Below, piece by piece: positions 17,856-25,696 of a stretch of DNA of 64,000 bases. This stretch comes from Aliamphritea hakodatensis (GTDB lineage: Bacteria > Pseudomonadota > Gammaproteobacteria > Pseudomonadales > Balneatricaceae). A program made the translations under genes and the position numbers. Below the pieces are notes generated by a model that ran no database searches, was not told the origin of the DNA, and was given only the letters and a program-made list of their open reading frames with translations. Within the stretch, counting starts at the first letter, position 1. Each line of letters starts with the position of its first letter. The stretch is taken from assembly GCF_024347195.1 (NCBI RefSeq), contig NZ_AP025281.1:2914001-2978000 (forward strand). Direction: 5' to 3'.

Positions 17856-20428
17856 AAGCATGCCACCAATACTTTTACGTCTTCGGTTCCCGCAGACTCT
17901 TTCTGAACGATCACTTTATTGTCACGCTCGATGTTTATGCGGTAATTCTGAGTTCGGATAATCCACTCTTCATGAGATGTGTAAGCAATGCTCAGTGTCC
18001 CCATGCTCGAAACGCCGGTGGGAACCAAGATTGCCAAATACAGCATTCCTGACAGGGACGGAGTAAAGCCGGCAGACGACCAATCAATGGCCGCTAAGTC
18101 GTCTTTATTCATCTGGTTTAATGAGGAGACTAACGCGGCCTGCAGTGCCGCCTGCTTGCCAGACACTGGCTGCCACACATCTGAATTGTTCAGGTAGTAC
18201 CAGTTACCATCGGTGCCGGAATGCTTTGCCGCCTCTGATGAAGCGATAACGCGATTGACACCGTTTTTATGAATCAGCCAATTGGCATCATCAAAGCTGA
18301 AGGTAAAGAAATAACCGGCGGCGTCAGCGGCTGTTACCGACTGGATCGATGCCCACAGACTGGTATCAATAGATTCCAGTTCTGCCTGCTGACCTTCCGG
18401 CATGTAGTTTCTGAAAGTTTCATTCTCCAGGTGCAATGGCTGAAGATTCCATTCAGATAAATCAGACAGGTCTGTGAAGTCGGTATAGGCCGCTTTGGCG
18501 TGGGCAATACTAGTGTCGGTATCTATCTCGGTGATCCGGACAATACCGCCGTTACCGGTGATAAATTTACCTACATCACCTGCCTGCCAAGTGCCTGCAG
18601 ATTTAACCAGGCTAAAACCTTGATCGTCGGTAACCGAAGCGTTGCTTATATTCGTTGGTAATGTGAGGTCAAAAACAGCTGCATCAAAAGACCTAAGGCG
18701 GTCAGTTGATGGCAATGCAACATAACGATTCCCAGCAACATGCAGAAGGCGGCCAATTCCGCCATTGCTAAAGAAAGACGCATTCGCTATCGACCACAGA
18801 ATGCCGTCATCAACACGAAGATTTTTAGCCTGGTAATCCCCTTGCCGCCAAAACGAAATAGAATTGTAAGAGCTGTAAGCAGCCACTCGTAATCCCGCCG
18901 GTGAATTTTGGCAAAGATTACGTATACGGCTAGGGCTGTAAGAAAGCCCTCCCTCTTGGGTTACAACTAGGCTTGAAGGATTGCTGCAGTCAACCGTATA
19001 CCCATTGGCGTTATAAGTTGTACCGGTATACACATACAGCTGGTCACCCTCAAAAATGGTAGCCGAATTAATGCTATTGCTGCTTTTCCAAACTTCCGTA
19101 ACAGAATAGCTTGCAGGTGTTGCGAGCGGGATAGCAACAATCACTAACTTATATTTGTAACTACTTAATACAGAGCCGTCATAGTGCTTTCCAGCCATCA
19201 ATAGCGATCCATTCACAATTGCTGGCGTGTAGGCAGCTGTGACATTTAACAGATTGGCATCTGAATCCGTTAATAATGTTTCAGTTAAGACACCGGTAGG
19301 TAAATCCAAAGCATTAAAAAAAACCTTGCCGGTAGAGCTTTCAAGCGAAAGCCAATAAATAACACTGCCTGATTTCGCATAAGTCTTTGTGTAAAGACCG
19401 ATTTGCGCTTCCATACTGGAAATCAGTGTTCTATTCACAACCTCCCTTTCACTGTTCAGCTCAAAGGAAATGACATCATGGAAGTACCGGTTCGTACTGC
19501 CGCCGGCCACATTGGTACGCAGAACCAAATAATATTTGCCACCATGATGAATCAGCACATTGCTATGAGCCCCGAGCCTGTCAGAGTTGAACACTTCCAA
19601 CAGCCCCAGCAACTCACGCTGTAAGCCTGAAGGGTAAGAAGTACCGTAATCATCTCCTTGCTTCTCAACGTTAGTTCCGGCACCATGCATCCAATACATG
19701 CAGATCTGCGGCTCAAATGAAGAGTCGCCAGAGTCATTAAGCTCTACACCAAGGAACCCTACTCGGTCGCTTTCAACAACTATCGCCGACTCATCCATAC
19801 AGGTAGTACGGCTTATATAATTTGCTGTCTCGATCATATACCGGTTAGCCAGCGTTCCTACCTGCCCCCCGTTATCTGTAACGGAAACAGGGCTTGCGCC
19901 TGCTTCTGACTGCCAGACTGCATCGCTGCCGTCCTGCACCAGAACATCACTGCTGAGGTTTGTACCCAGTGTTTTTTCCGATACCTGTACTATCCGGTTA
20001 TCGGCAGCATCAGACAGGTCATCGTGGATGATTTCAAGCTCATCACCCTGCCCCATAGCAAGGCTACGAGCGGTATGCACCTTATGGCTGCTACCGCCGG
20101 TCAGAACGCCATTGCGATTAATCAGTGACTCACCTTCGCCCAGGGAGCCAATTGCCAGTGCGGTAACTGGAAGAGCTGCCGGATTACCGCCGGCAGCTGC
20201 TGCAGCGTTCGCGTATTGCTTGGCTTGGCCAAAGGTGGCCGCCTGATCATCGTCAATGGCTTCTGGTACTGCAATAGGTTCCGAGAAGCCGGGCCGCTCA
20301 TCAGTACGAGGATTCGGCAACTTATCGAATCCTGCTTCAATGCCCTTCAAATCTTTATTGATATTTTCTGCGCGAGCGCGTGTACCCGGAATCCGTTCTG
20401 ACTCCTGGCTAAAATAATCATTACTCAT
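17852..20428 (-). CDS. Tail fibre / receptor-binding protein
   Basis: An 858-residue protein. The N-terminal ~120 residues are Ala/Gly/Pro-rich and look like a virion-attachment domain (AATFGQAKQYANAAAAAGG). The rest is beta-rich, with many Ser, Thr, Asn, Gly, Tyr and Trp and few charged residues, typical of a trimeric fibre or spike. It sits between the putative tail-nozzle gene (ATGA overlap) and the DUF4376-like gene. No enzyme motif that would make it a depolymerase is visible, so the receptor cannot be predicted. Confidence 0.65.
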   Translation of the reverse strand: MSNDYFSQESERIPGTRARAENINKDLKGIEAGFDKLPNPRTDERPGFSEPIAVPEAIDDDQAATFGQAKQYANAAAAAGGNPAALPVTALAIGSLGEGESLINRNGVLTGGSSHKVHTARSLAMGQGDELEIIHDDLSDAADNRIVQVSEKTLGTNLSSDVLVQDGSDAVWQSEAGASPVSVTDNGGQVGTLANRYMIETANYISRTTCMDESAIVVESDRVGFLGVELNDSGDSSFEPQICMYWMHGAGTNVEKQGDDYGTSYPSGLQRELLGLLEVFNSDRLGAHSNVLIHHGGKYYLVLRTNVAGGSTNRYFHDVISFELNSEREVVNRTLISSMEAQIGLYTKTYAKSGSVIYWLSLESSTGKVFFNALDLPTGVLTETLLTDSDANLLNVTAAYTPAIVNGSLLMAGKHYDGSVLSSYKYKLVIVAIPLATPASYSVTEVWKSSNSINSATIFEGDQLYVYTGTTYNANGYTVDCSNPSSLVVTQEGGLSYSPSRIRNLCQNSPAGLRVAAYSSYNSISFWRQGDYQAKNLRVDDGILWSIANASFFSNGGIGRLLHVAGNRYVALPSTDRLRSFDAAVFDLTLPTNISNASVTDDQGFSLVKSAGTWQAGDVGKFITGNGGIVRITEIDTDTSIAHAKAAYTDFTDLSDLSEWNLQPLHLENETFRNYMPEGQQAELESIDTSLWASIQSVTAADAAGYFFTFSFDDANWLIHKNGVNRVIASSEAAKHSGTDGNWYYLNNSDVWQPVSGKQAALQAALVSSLNQMNKDDLAAIDWSSAGFTPSLSGMLYLAILVPTGVSSMGTLSIAYTSHEEWIIRTQNYRINIERDNKVIVQKESAGTEDVKVLVACL

Positions 20429-22170
20429 CGCTGTAACCTACGGGGATCGAACTGCGTTTGAATTGAATTGATGATATGCGGAGGAGCCGTCTTAGAATTG
20501 GAGTAGATGATCAGCCCCATATTTACACCGGTGCCATCAACATTCGCGATTGCTTCGGTAGCAACTGCCTGCGACCAGACGAATTCGTTCCAGTCGTCAA
20601 TGTTCCAAGAACCGCCGCCGGCCAGAATATCTACATCCAGAGGCTCATCTACATTACTGTTACCGTAATCAAAATCAGCCCGGGTCAACAACGAAACAGG
20701 TTCTGGACACTCCGCCTCTATGCTTACCCGGCGGAAGCGCTTTCTCATCCGAGAATTACCGTAATGGTGGTATGGCAGCTTGATGTGGGCCTGTATCTCC
20801 CGGCCATCAAGGCTGGTTCCTTTATCGAGCTGATAAATAAACCCGTCCTCAGATCCGGCAAGCAGCACCTCTTCACCACCAGAAGCCTCACCTGAACAGA
20901 AGCAGGTCAGACTGACACCGTAATCCACCTCGGTAAAACCAAGTACGTTTTGACCATCAAGAGTGCAAAACACACCGGTCCCATCACTGAAATACAGCCG
21001 GTACTGGCTCTTCTTTCTAACGACAATACTGCCGGCTGTGATTCCCTTCCGTTTCTGGATAAGAGGTGCTATCAGCCGGTCAAAGCCATTAGTGCTGAAG
21101 TTTCCATAATGCTGAACAGCGGCCAGCTGGGTCAGACCTCTGTCATCCAGATATCTGAGTCTACCGATTGACTGAAGAGTGCCCGCCAGCGCGCCAGCTG
21201 AGGTACTAACTTCTGAAAGTTGCCAATCAGCAGCTGACGAGCCGTACAGAATAAAAGTTTTGTTCCTGGTAAGAATGGCTAACGAACCAGCTTCAACGAC
21301 CATGCCGGACACGCTGTCGCCGGTGGCAATCTCACCAGCTCCCAGCACCGGCGACCATTCCGCCAAAGGATCGCCTATCGGTGAGTGCTGGACCGAACCA
21401 TTAAAACTCAGGAACAGGTGCTGCTTATGTGCAGCAATGTGGGACGGCTTATCGTCCGTCATGCCCGTGCTGATATCTGTCCAGGTAGTTCCGTCGAACT
21501 GGAATGCCTTGTGAACCCCGCTGACCCCGTACATAAACAGGGTTTCAGTTGAGCCGGTAAAGTTGGCATTCACGAACGAATACTTACCACCTGGCGTAAG
21601 GCCAGTTTTTCGAGCAACCCAGCCGACCGGGGATGATTCCCACATTGTAGCGCTGGCGCCATCTTCAATATTTCGAAAGGCAAAATAGCGGCCGTTATAA
21701 ATCCATACACCCAGTACTGAGCCTGATCCCGGAACAGCACCAATAAGCGTCCGAAGGTAATCAGCCTTCGCCAACTTGTAGGCATGGTAGTTTGCATCCA
21801 CTTCGGCATCGTTCCGTAGCACAGACTGAACAGTCTGCCCCTGAACGGTATCCCCTTCAAAGCTGCCGGTCATATTCGCTACAGCTACTTCGAAAGGATT
21901 AATACCTATCACGACACCGGTGGCACCGCTGTTCCCGGTGATCAATGATCCCAACGTAAAGCCGCTGCTATCGACAACCTTTAGTACATGGAAGTCGCCA
22001 TCAGTTGGCGATGTTTTGCCATCCAGCCGCTCAAAACCATCAATGCTTTTCAGGCCATGCTGCAGCGGCACCTCATAATTCAGGCAACCTATTGGTGCAC
22101 CGGGGTTACGCTGCAGAGAGCCGGTTACCAGATCCAGACCACCCTGAATGGGAATATGCTTCATAGACAT
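20425..22170 (-). CDS. Putative tail nozzle/tube structural protein
   Basis: A 581-residue beta-rich protein with repeated Gly, Trp and Thr positions (KHIPIQGGLDLVTGS at the start; SLAILTRNKTFILYGSS; a later EVLLAGSEDGFIYQLDKGT, which resembles a propeller blade). A propeller-containing nozzle is known in T7-like tails, where gp12 lies at the distal tail. It follows the head-tail adaptor gene and precedes the fibre gene, which fits that role. Assignment is by position and composition, not by family match. Confidence 0.5.
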   Translation of the reverse strand: MSMKHIPIQGGLDLVTGSLQRNPGAPIGCLNYEVPLQHGLKSIDGFERLDGKTSPTDGDFHVLKVVDSSGFTLGSLITGNSGATGVVIGINPFEVAVANMTGSFEGDTVQGQTVQSVLRNDAEVDANYHAYKLAKADYLRTLIGAVPGSGSVLGVWIYNGRYFAFRNIEDGASATMWESSPVGWVARKTGLTPGGKYSFVNANFTGSTETLFMYGVSGVHKAFQFDGTTWTDISTGMTDDKPSHIAAHKQHLFLSFNGSVQHSPIGDPLAEWSPVLGAGEIATGDSVSGMVVEAGSLAILTRNKTFILYGSSAADWQLSEVSTSAGALAGTLQSIGRLRYLDDRGLTQLAAVQHYGNFSTNGFDRLIAPLIQKRKGITAGSIVVRKKSQYRLYFSDGTGVFCTLDGQNVLGFTEVDYGVSLTCFCSGEASGGEEVLLAGSEDGFIYQLDKGTSLDGREIQAHIKLPYHHYGNSRMRKRFRRVSIEAECPEPVSLLTRADFDYGNSNVDEPLDVDILAGGGSWNIDDWNEFVWSQAVATEAIANVDGTGVNMGLIIYSNSKTAPPHIINSIQTQFDPRRLQR

Positions 22171-22799
22171 TATGCAATGGGCCCCGCAAATGACATTGGC
22201 GGTAACTGGTCATCAGCCAGCGCTGTCATGATGTCTGACAACCGTTTCTGAGCTCTGGCGTAAACCTCGCCGGCATTTTCAAAACCGGCATAGTCAATCA
22301 TTGCCCGGTACACAATTGCCATGTGAAATTCTTCGGGTATGGAAGGAATATCATCATCATCGACCAGTAACTGCGGCCGCTTATTTACCTCAAAAGTTAA
22401 GGTGTAAGCCGCGTCTGGTGTACCACTGATAATGATCTGGCCATCCGGTTGTTCGGCTATAACACGTGGAATAGACGGGGTGTCAGCGTCATAACGGGTC
22501 CGAAAGGCTTCATAATCAACCATGCTGGCAATATGACCATTGATTTTGACGCTATCCGGAACGATGGACTTAACCCCATCAGGCTTTGCATACAGCCGGG
22601 TACCAGCCACAAGCGAGACGCTTTCCTTACCCCACATAAAACGCCATTCCTGACGCTCTTGCTGTATCTCAAGCCATGCCTGGCTGATCCAGTCAACATA
22701 GTTTTGGCTTTCGCCCCGCTGCCCAGCAACGCTGGTAGGCCCGCTTCCTGATCCGCCGCATTCCTGACGCAATCTTTGACACAGCTTGAGATAGTTCAT
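22170..22799 (-). CDS. Head-tail adaptor-like protein
   Basis: 209 residues. It begins with a helical segment (MNYLKLCQRLRQECG), has YVDWISQAWLEIQQERQEWRFMW, a beta-rich middle, and ends with a helix HMAIVYRAMIDYAGFENAGEVY. This layout is shared by the phage adaptor proteins that follow capsid genes in podoviruses and connect portal to tail. It lies between the capsid-region gene and the nozzle-like gene, which overlaps its stop. Confidence 0.6.
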   Translation of the reverse strand: MNYLKLCQRLRQECGGSGSGPTSVAGQRGESQNYVDWISQAWLEIQQERQEWRFMWGKESVSLVAGTRLYAKPDGVKSIVPDSVKINGHIASMVDYEAFRTRYDADTPSIPRVIAEQPDGQIIISGTPDAAYTLTFEVNKRPQLLVDDDDIPSIPEEFHMAIVYRAMIDYAGFENAGEVYARAQKRLSDIMTALADDQLPPMSFAGPIA

Positions 22800-22808
22800 C
22801 TGACCGCC

Positions 22809-23240
22809 TTAGCCCAGCACAGAAAACTGATAAGAAAAGACTTCAGATGATTCCAGCTCACCTTTAGAATTTTCTTCATACTGTAACTGCTTGGCATTCT
22901 TCAGAACTTCCAGGAAGGACTCAGGAATTTGCACATCTTCATTCCGCTTAATACGCAGAACACGACCATTCACCGCGACGGGGACAGGCTGTTTGTTGTC
23001 TTTATCACCCTGAATACGCACGGTTACCATGCGTTCTTTACCAGAATCAGCAGACTTTCCAGATTCATTGTTGCCCGCTTTTCCCACGCCACCTTCGGAA
23101 TCATCGGTCAGCCCCAGCTTCTCAATGATTTTTTTCTGGATGGTTTCATCTTTCATATTGCCGGTGACGTTGATGTCCAGTGTTTTCGCCTGATTCTTCA
23201 GTTCTTCACCGGACAAGCTTTTAATTTGATGCAGTTCCAT
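22809..23240 (-). CDS. Capsid-region protein, unknown
   Basis: Start at ATG 23240 with AGGAG upstream. 143 residues: a SAP/LEM-like helical N-terminus (LHQIKSLSGEELKNQAKTLDINV), an acidic Gly/Ser linker, and a basic beta-rich C-terminal domain. It follows the major capsid gene after a terminator-like hairpin. It may be a head decoration or head-completion protein. The upstream RNA contains the conserved GNRA-loop hairpin described separately. Confidence 0.5.
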   Translation of the reverse strand: MELHQIKSLSGEELKNQAKTLDINVTGNMKDETIQKKIIEKLGLTDDSEGGVGKAGNNESGKSADSGKERMVTVRIQGDKDNKQPVPVAVNGRVLRIKRNEDVQIPESFLEVLKNAKQLQYEENSKGELESSEVFSYQFSVLG

Positions 23241-23252
23241 GAGCTTTCTCCT

Positions 23253-23270
23253 GCGGCCCTCACGGGCGGC
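23253..23270 (-). promoter_or_regulatory. GNRA-tetraloop hairpin upstream of ribosome site (copy 2)
   Basis: Minus-strand sequence GCCGCCCGTGAGGGCCGC: stem GCCC/GGGC closed by loop GTGA. It lies ~8 bases before the AGGAG of the 22809-23240 gene. Related copies occur at 25461-25478 and 29754-29771. Confidence 0.55.
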
Positions 23271-23271
23271 T

Positions 23272-23299
23272 AAAAAAAAGGGAGGCAAACGCCCCCCCC
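23272..23299 (-). terminator. Terminator-like hairpin after the capsid gene
   Basis: On the minus strand a stem GGGGGGC/GCCTCCC is followed by T8. Because late genes continue downstream, read-through or antitermination must occur here. Confidence 0.65.
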
Positions 23300-23325
23300 T
23301 TATCTGGTTTTAAAATGGTTAATGA

Positions 23326-24315
23326 TTAGTCCAGACTGGATACCGCAACTTCCAGTCGCGCCATCCACATTTCATTTGCGATGAAGCCTTTCCACCAGGT
23401 CTTCCAGCCTACCCAGCCGACCTGGCCCAGCTTGTCATTGGAATCAATTTCACCAGGCTGGCGAATTTTCATCTCAACGCCGTTTTTACCTTTCGGGCAA
23501 ACGTGACCATAGGCATCCTTACCGATATAAATTACCGGATAGACATCTGCTTTGGTGCCGGATGTGGACATCATTGTGCCTTTATCGCCGCCGGCATCTT
23601 CAAACGGCTCCATGACAGGCGTCAGCACATAACGGACATCTTCAACCTTACCGATCTCGAAAGGCATCGCCTTCATCTGGCCATATTTTTCAACCGGCAC
23701 AAAGCCAGCCATATCACGAATATCAGCTTCGCAATCGGTATGCGCCAAGCCAATGAAAGCAGCATCTACTGGCTGGGTGCTATAGTGCACAGAAGGACCA
23801 ACCATGGTGGTAACTTTCTTCGCTCGCTCACGTTTCAGCAAACGAGTAATTTTGCGCTGCTTGCTTACGGAAATTTTTGAATTAACACCGTTCCGAACGG
23901 CGCCATTTCCGTAGAATACGTTTGTGCCCGCACGCAAAATGCCCCACATCAGCGATTCAATCGTTTCTGCAGACTGCTCGCCGGTCAACTGTGTTGCATC
24001 TTTCAGTACAGGGTCTTCTGCCAGATCCTGAACCTTATCGGTAATTTCTACCACATCACCGTACTGGCTCAAGGTGACTTCAACATCTTCATACTGCATT
24101 GCTTTAGACGTTGGCGGGGAGCCTTCAGTTAACGGAGTTTTTGCTAACGGCAGAGGCACCGGGCGACGAAACTTCTGCTTCTCTGCAGTGTTTTTTGGAA
24201 TTGGCTTAGACATACCGTAACGACCAAGAACGATAATCGGCTCAGCGTGTTTCAGGTGGTTGGTAGCCGCGGAAGCAACTGTCCGCTGGGACAGGCCGCC
24301 ATAAGTAGTAGTCAT
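23326..24315 (-). CDS. Major capsid protein, N4-gp56 family
   Basis: Start at ATG 24315 (MTTTYGGLSQR), with AGGAG upstream; the longer frame begins in untranslated leader. About 329 residues. It opens with the family-typical segment ending AATNHLKHAEPIIVLGRYG, then PLPLAKTPLTEG, followed by LTEGSPP...VEVTLSQYGDVVEITDKVQDL, which is the hallmark of N4-gp56-type HK97-fold capsid proteins. A later KTWWKGFIANEMWMARLE and a Gly-rich stretch complete the pattern. It is placed between scaffold and adaptor genes. The fold is expected to form the icosahedral shell. Confidence 0.85.
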   Translation of the reverse strand: MTTTYGGLSQRTVASAATNHLKHAEPIIVLGRYGMSKPIPKNTAEKQKFRRPVPLPLAKTPLTEGSPPTSKAMQYEDVEVTLSQYGDVVEITDKVQDLAEDPVLKDATQLTGEQSAETIESLMWGILRAGTNVFYGNGAVRNGVNSKISVSKQRKITRLLKRERAKKVTTMVGPSVHYSTQPVDAAFIGLAHTDCEADIRDMAGFVPVEKYGQMKAMPFEIGKVEDVRYVLTPVMEPFEDAGGDKGTMMSTSGTKADVYPVIYIGKDAYGHVCPKGKNGVEMKIRQPGEIDSNDKLGQVGWVGWKTWWKGFIANEMWMARLEVAVSSLD

Positions 24316-24389
24316 GTTAGTTACTCCTAACGAATAAAATATAAATTGAAAAACTCCAATCCCGGCGATAAACAAGCCACACAAAAAAA

Positions 24390-24411
24390 CCGCGTCTTTA
24401 CAGAGGCGGCT
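24390..24411 (-). terminator. Terminator-like hairpin between scaffold and capsid genes
   Basis: On the minus strand CCGCcTCT-GTAA-AGAcGCGG is followed by T7. The loop is a GNRA tetraloop, as in the other late-operon hairpins. It may set the relative expression of scaffold and capsid. Confidence 0.55.
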
Positions 24412-24483
24412 TAACCGTTAGCGATTGCTTAAATGAGGGGAGATGGAAGTAATGAGTTCACAATAAAATAGCGGCTACCGCGG

Positions 24484-25449
24484 CTACTGTTGTGCAGCAA
24501 ACTCATCAAAGGCAGCATCATAATCATCAGCTGCTGCCGGGGTTTTTCGGGTTGAACGGCCCGATACCGTTTGAGCGTCACGTAACTGACGTTCACGTTT
24601 GGCTGAAAGCGCCGTAGGCTCCAGGGTAGCTTTATAACCATCAAGCAAATACGCGGCATCTGCGGCGTCATCGCTGGCCATAAGCTGCTGTACAGCACTC
24701 GGCTGCTGTTTCAACCAACTATCAAACTCTGCTGAATTAACAACAGCTTTAAAATCTGGGTGCTTATTCTCAAGCACAGTAAACTGAGCATCAGCATATT
24801 GCTGTTCAGCGAGTCGCTGCTGTTCAGCATGCTGCTCCTGCATCGGCTTCAACTGAGACGCAAACTGCTGCTGCATACCCTGAATCTGCTGCGCCATAGT
24901 ATTGAATTGTTTCTCAACACCGGCTGCCATTTCCGGAAACTCTTCCTTGAAAAGCGCCCACTCTTCCCCAGACATACCGGTTGCTTCTTCACCGGTAGTG
25001 GAAGATTCTGCAACAGGGCCTTTCTGCTGCAGCTGCTCAATGACCGTATTCTGTTCAGCAATCTTTTGCTGAAGCGCTCGCTGACGACCGGCATCTGAAT
25101 TAAACCGATGCTCCCACTTCTGAGCCTCTGCCTGCCAATACTCGGTTCCTTTCTCAGGCTCAGCAGCACCATCCGTTTCAGCAGACTGGCCATCATCCTT
25201 GTTGCCATCAGCGCCGTCTGTATTCTGATCATTATCAGCAGAAGCAAACCGCCCTTTATCATCGCGATTCTGTTCAGCGGCACCACTCGCCTGATCATCC
25301 GGCAATAATTCATCATTAGTTTCAGTATCCGACAGATCTCCGGTGGATCCATCACCGGCAAACTCATCAAACGCCGCATCGAATTCGGCGTCAGAAGCTT
25401 CCTGCACCTCAACAGTGGTTGTTTCCAGTGATTCATTTGGGTCTGGCAT
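24484..25449 (-). CDS. Capsid scaffolding protein
   Basis: 321 residues directly before the capsid gene. It has an acidic N-terminus (SLETTTVEVQEASDAEFDAAFDEF), a Gln-rich central coiled coil (QQKIAEQNTVIEQLQQK, QQIQGMQQQFASQLKPMQEQ) and a C-terminal AAADDYDAAFDEFAAQQ, which repeats the N-terminal motif FDAAFDEF. Acidic, coiled-coil-rich proteins in this position are phage scaffolds. It starts at ATG 25449 with a GGAG site and the hairpin copy 3 just upstream. The mirrored DAAFDEF ends might bind the capsid protein. Confidence 0.75.
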   Translation of the reverse strand: MPDPNESLETTTVEVQEASDAEFDAAFDEFAGDGSTGDLSDTETNDELLPDDQASGAAEQNRDDKGRFASADNDQNTDGADGNKDDGQSAETDGAAEPEKGTEYWQAEAQKWEHRFNSDAGRQRALQQKIAEQNTVIEQLQQKGPVAESSTTGEEATGMSGEEWALFKEEFPEMAAGVEKQFNTMAQQIQGMQQQFASQLKPMQEQHAEQQRLAEQQYADAQFTVLENKHPDFKAVVNSAEFDSWLKQQPSAVQQLMASDDAADAAYLLDGYKATLEPTALSAKRERQLRDAQTVSGRSTRKTPAAADDYDAAFDEFAAQQ

Positions 25450-25460
25450 AACATTCTCCA

Positions 25461-25478
25461 GCGGCCTTCACAGGCGGC
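25461..25478 (-). promoter_or_regulatory. GNRA-tetraloop hairpin upstream of ribosome site (copy 3)
   Basis: Minus strand GCCGCCTGTGAAGGCCGC. The stem is GCCT/AGGC, so one C-G pair of the other copies is replaced by T-A with pairing kept; the loop is GTGA. It lies just before GGAG of the scaffold gene. Confidence 0.55.
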
Positions 25479-25498
25479 TTATGTCGTTGGTTGGGTAA

Positions 25499-25696
25499 TT
25501 AACAATATGTTGTCGGCTTGATAGCTATATCGCACTTATCTTCCAAGCCGTAAATCTTATCTATCAGCTCAATCTTGCCCCGCTGCTTCTTGCACTTATC
25601 TCCGGCAATCAACATCTCTACGGCTTCGCTGCGCTGTTCATCCAAGAATTCTCTTACAGTTTTCCACGTTTCAGAATTCGGATCGATATCAGCCAT
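25499..25696 (-). CDS. Small conserved-type packaging-region protein
   Basis: 65 residues from ATG 25696, which overlaps the portal stop by a few bases. The sequence DEQRSEAVEMLIAGDKCKKQRGKIELIDKIYGLE is an amphipathic helix followed by a short basic segment, a type of small gene common between portal and scaffold in podoviruses. Function unknown. Confidence 0.55.
   Translation of the reverse strand: MADIDPNSETWKTVREFLDEQRSEAVEMLIAGDKCKKQRGKIELIDKIYGLEDKCDIAIKPTTYC

Noticed and set aside
16805..20428. Diversity-generating retroelement around the tail fibre
   Set aside because: No reverse transcriptase and no template/variable repeat pair is seen in the phage.
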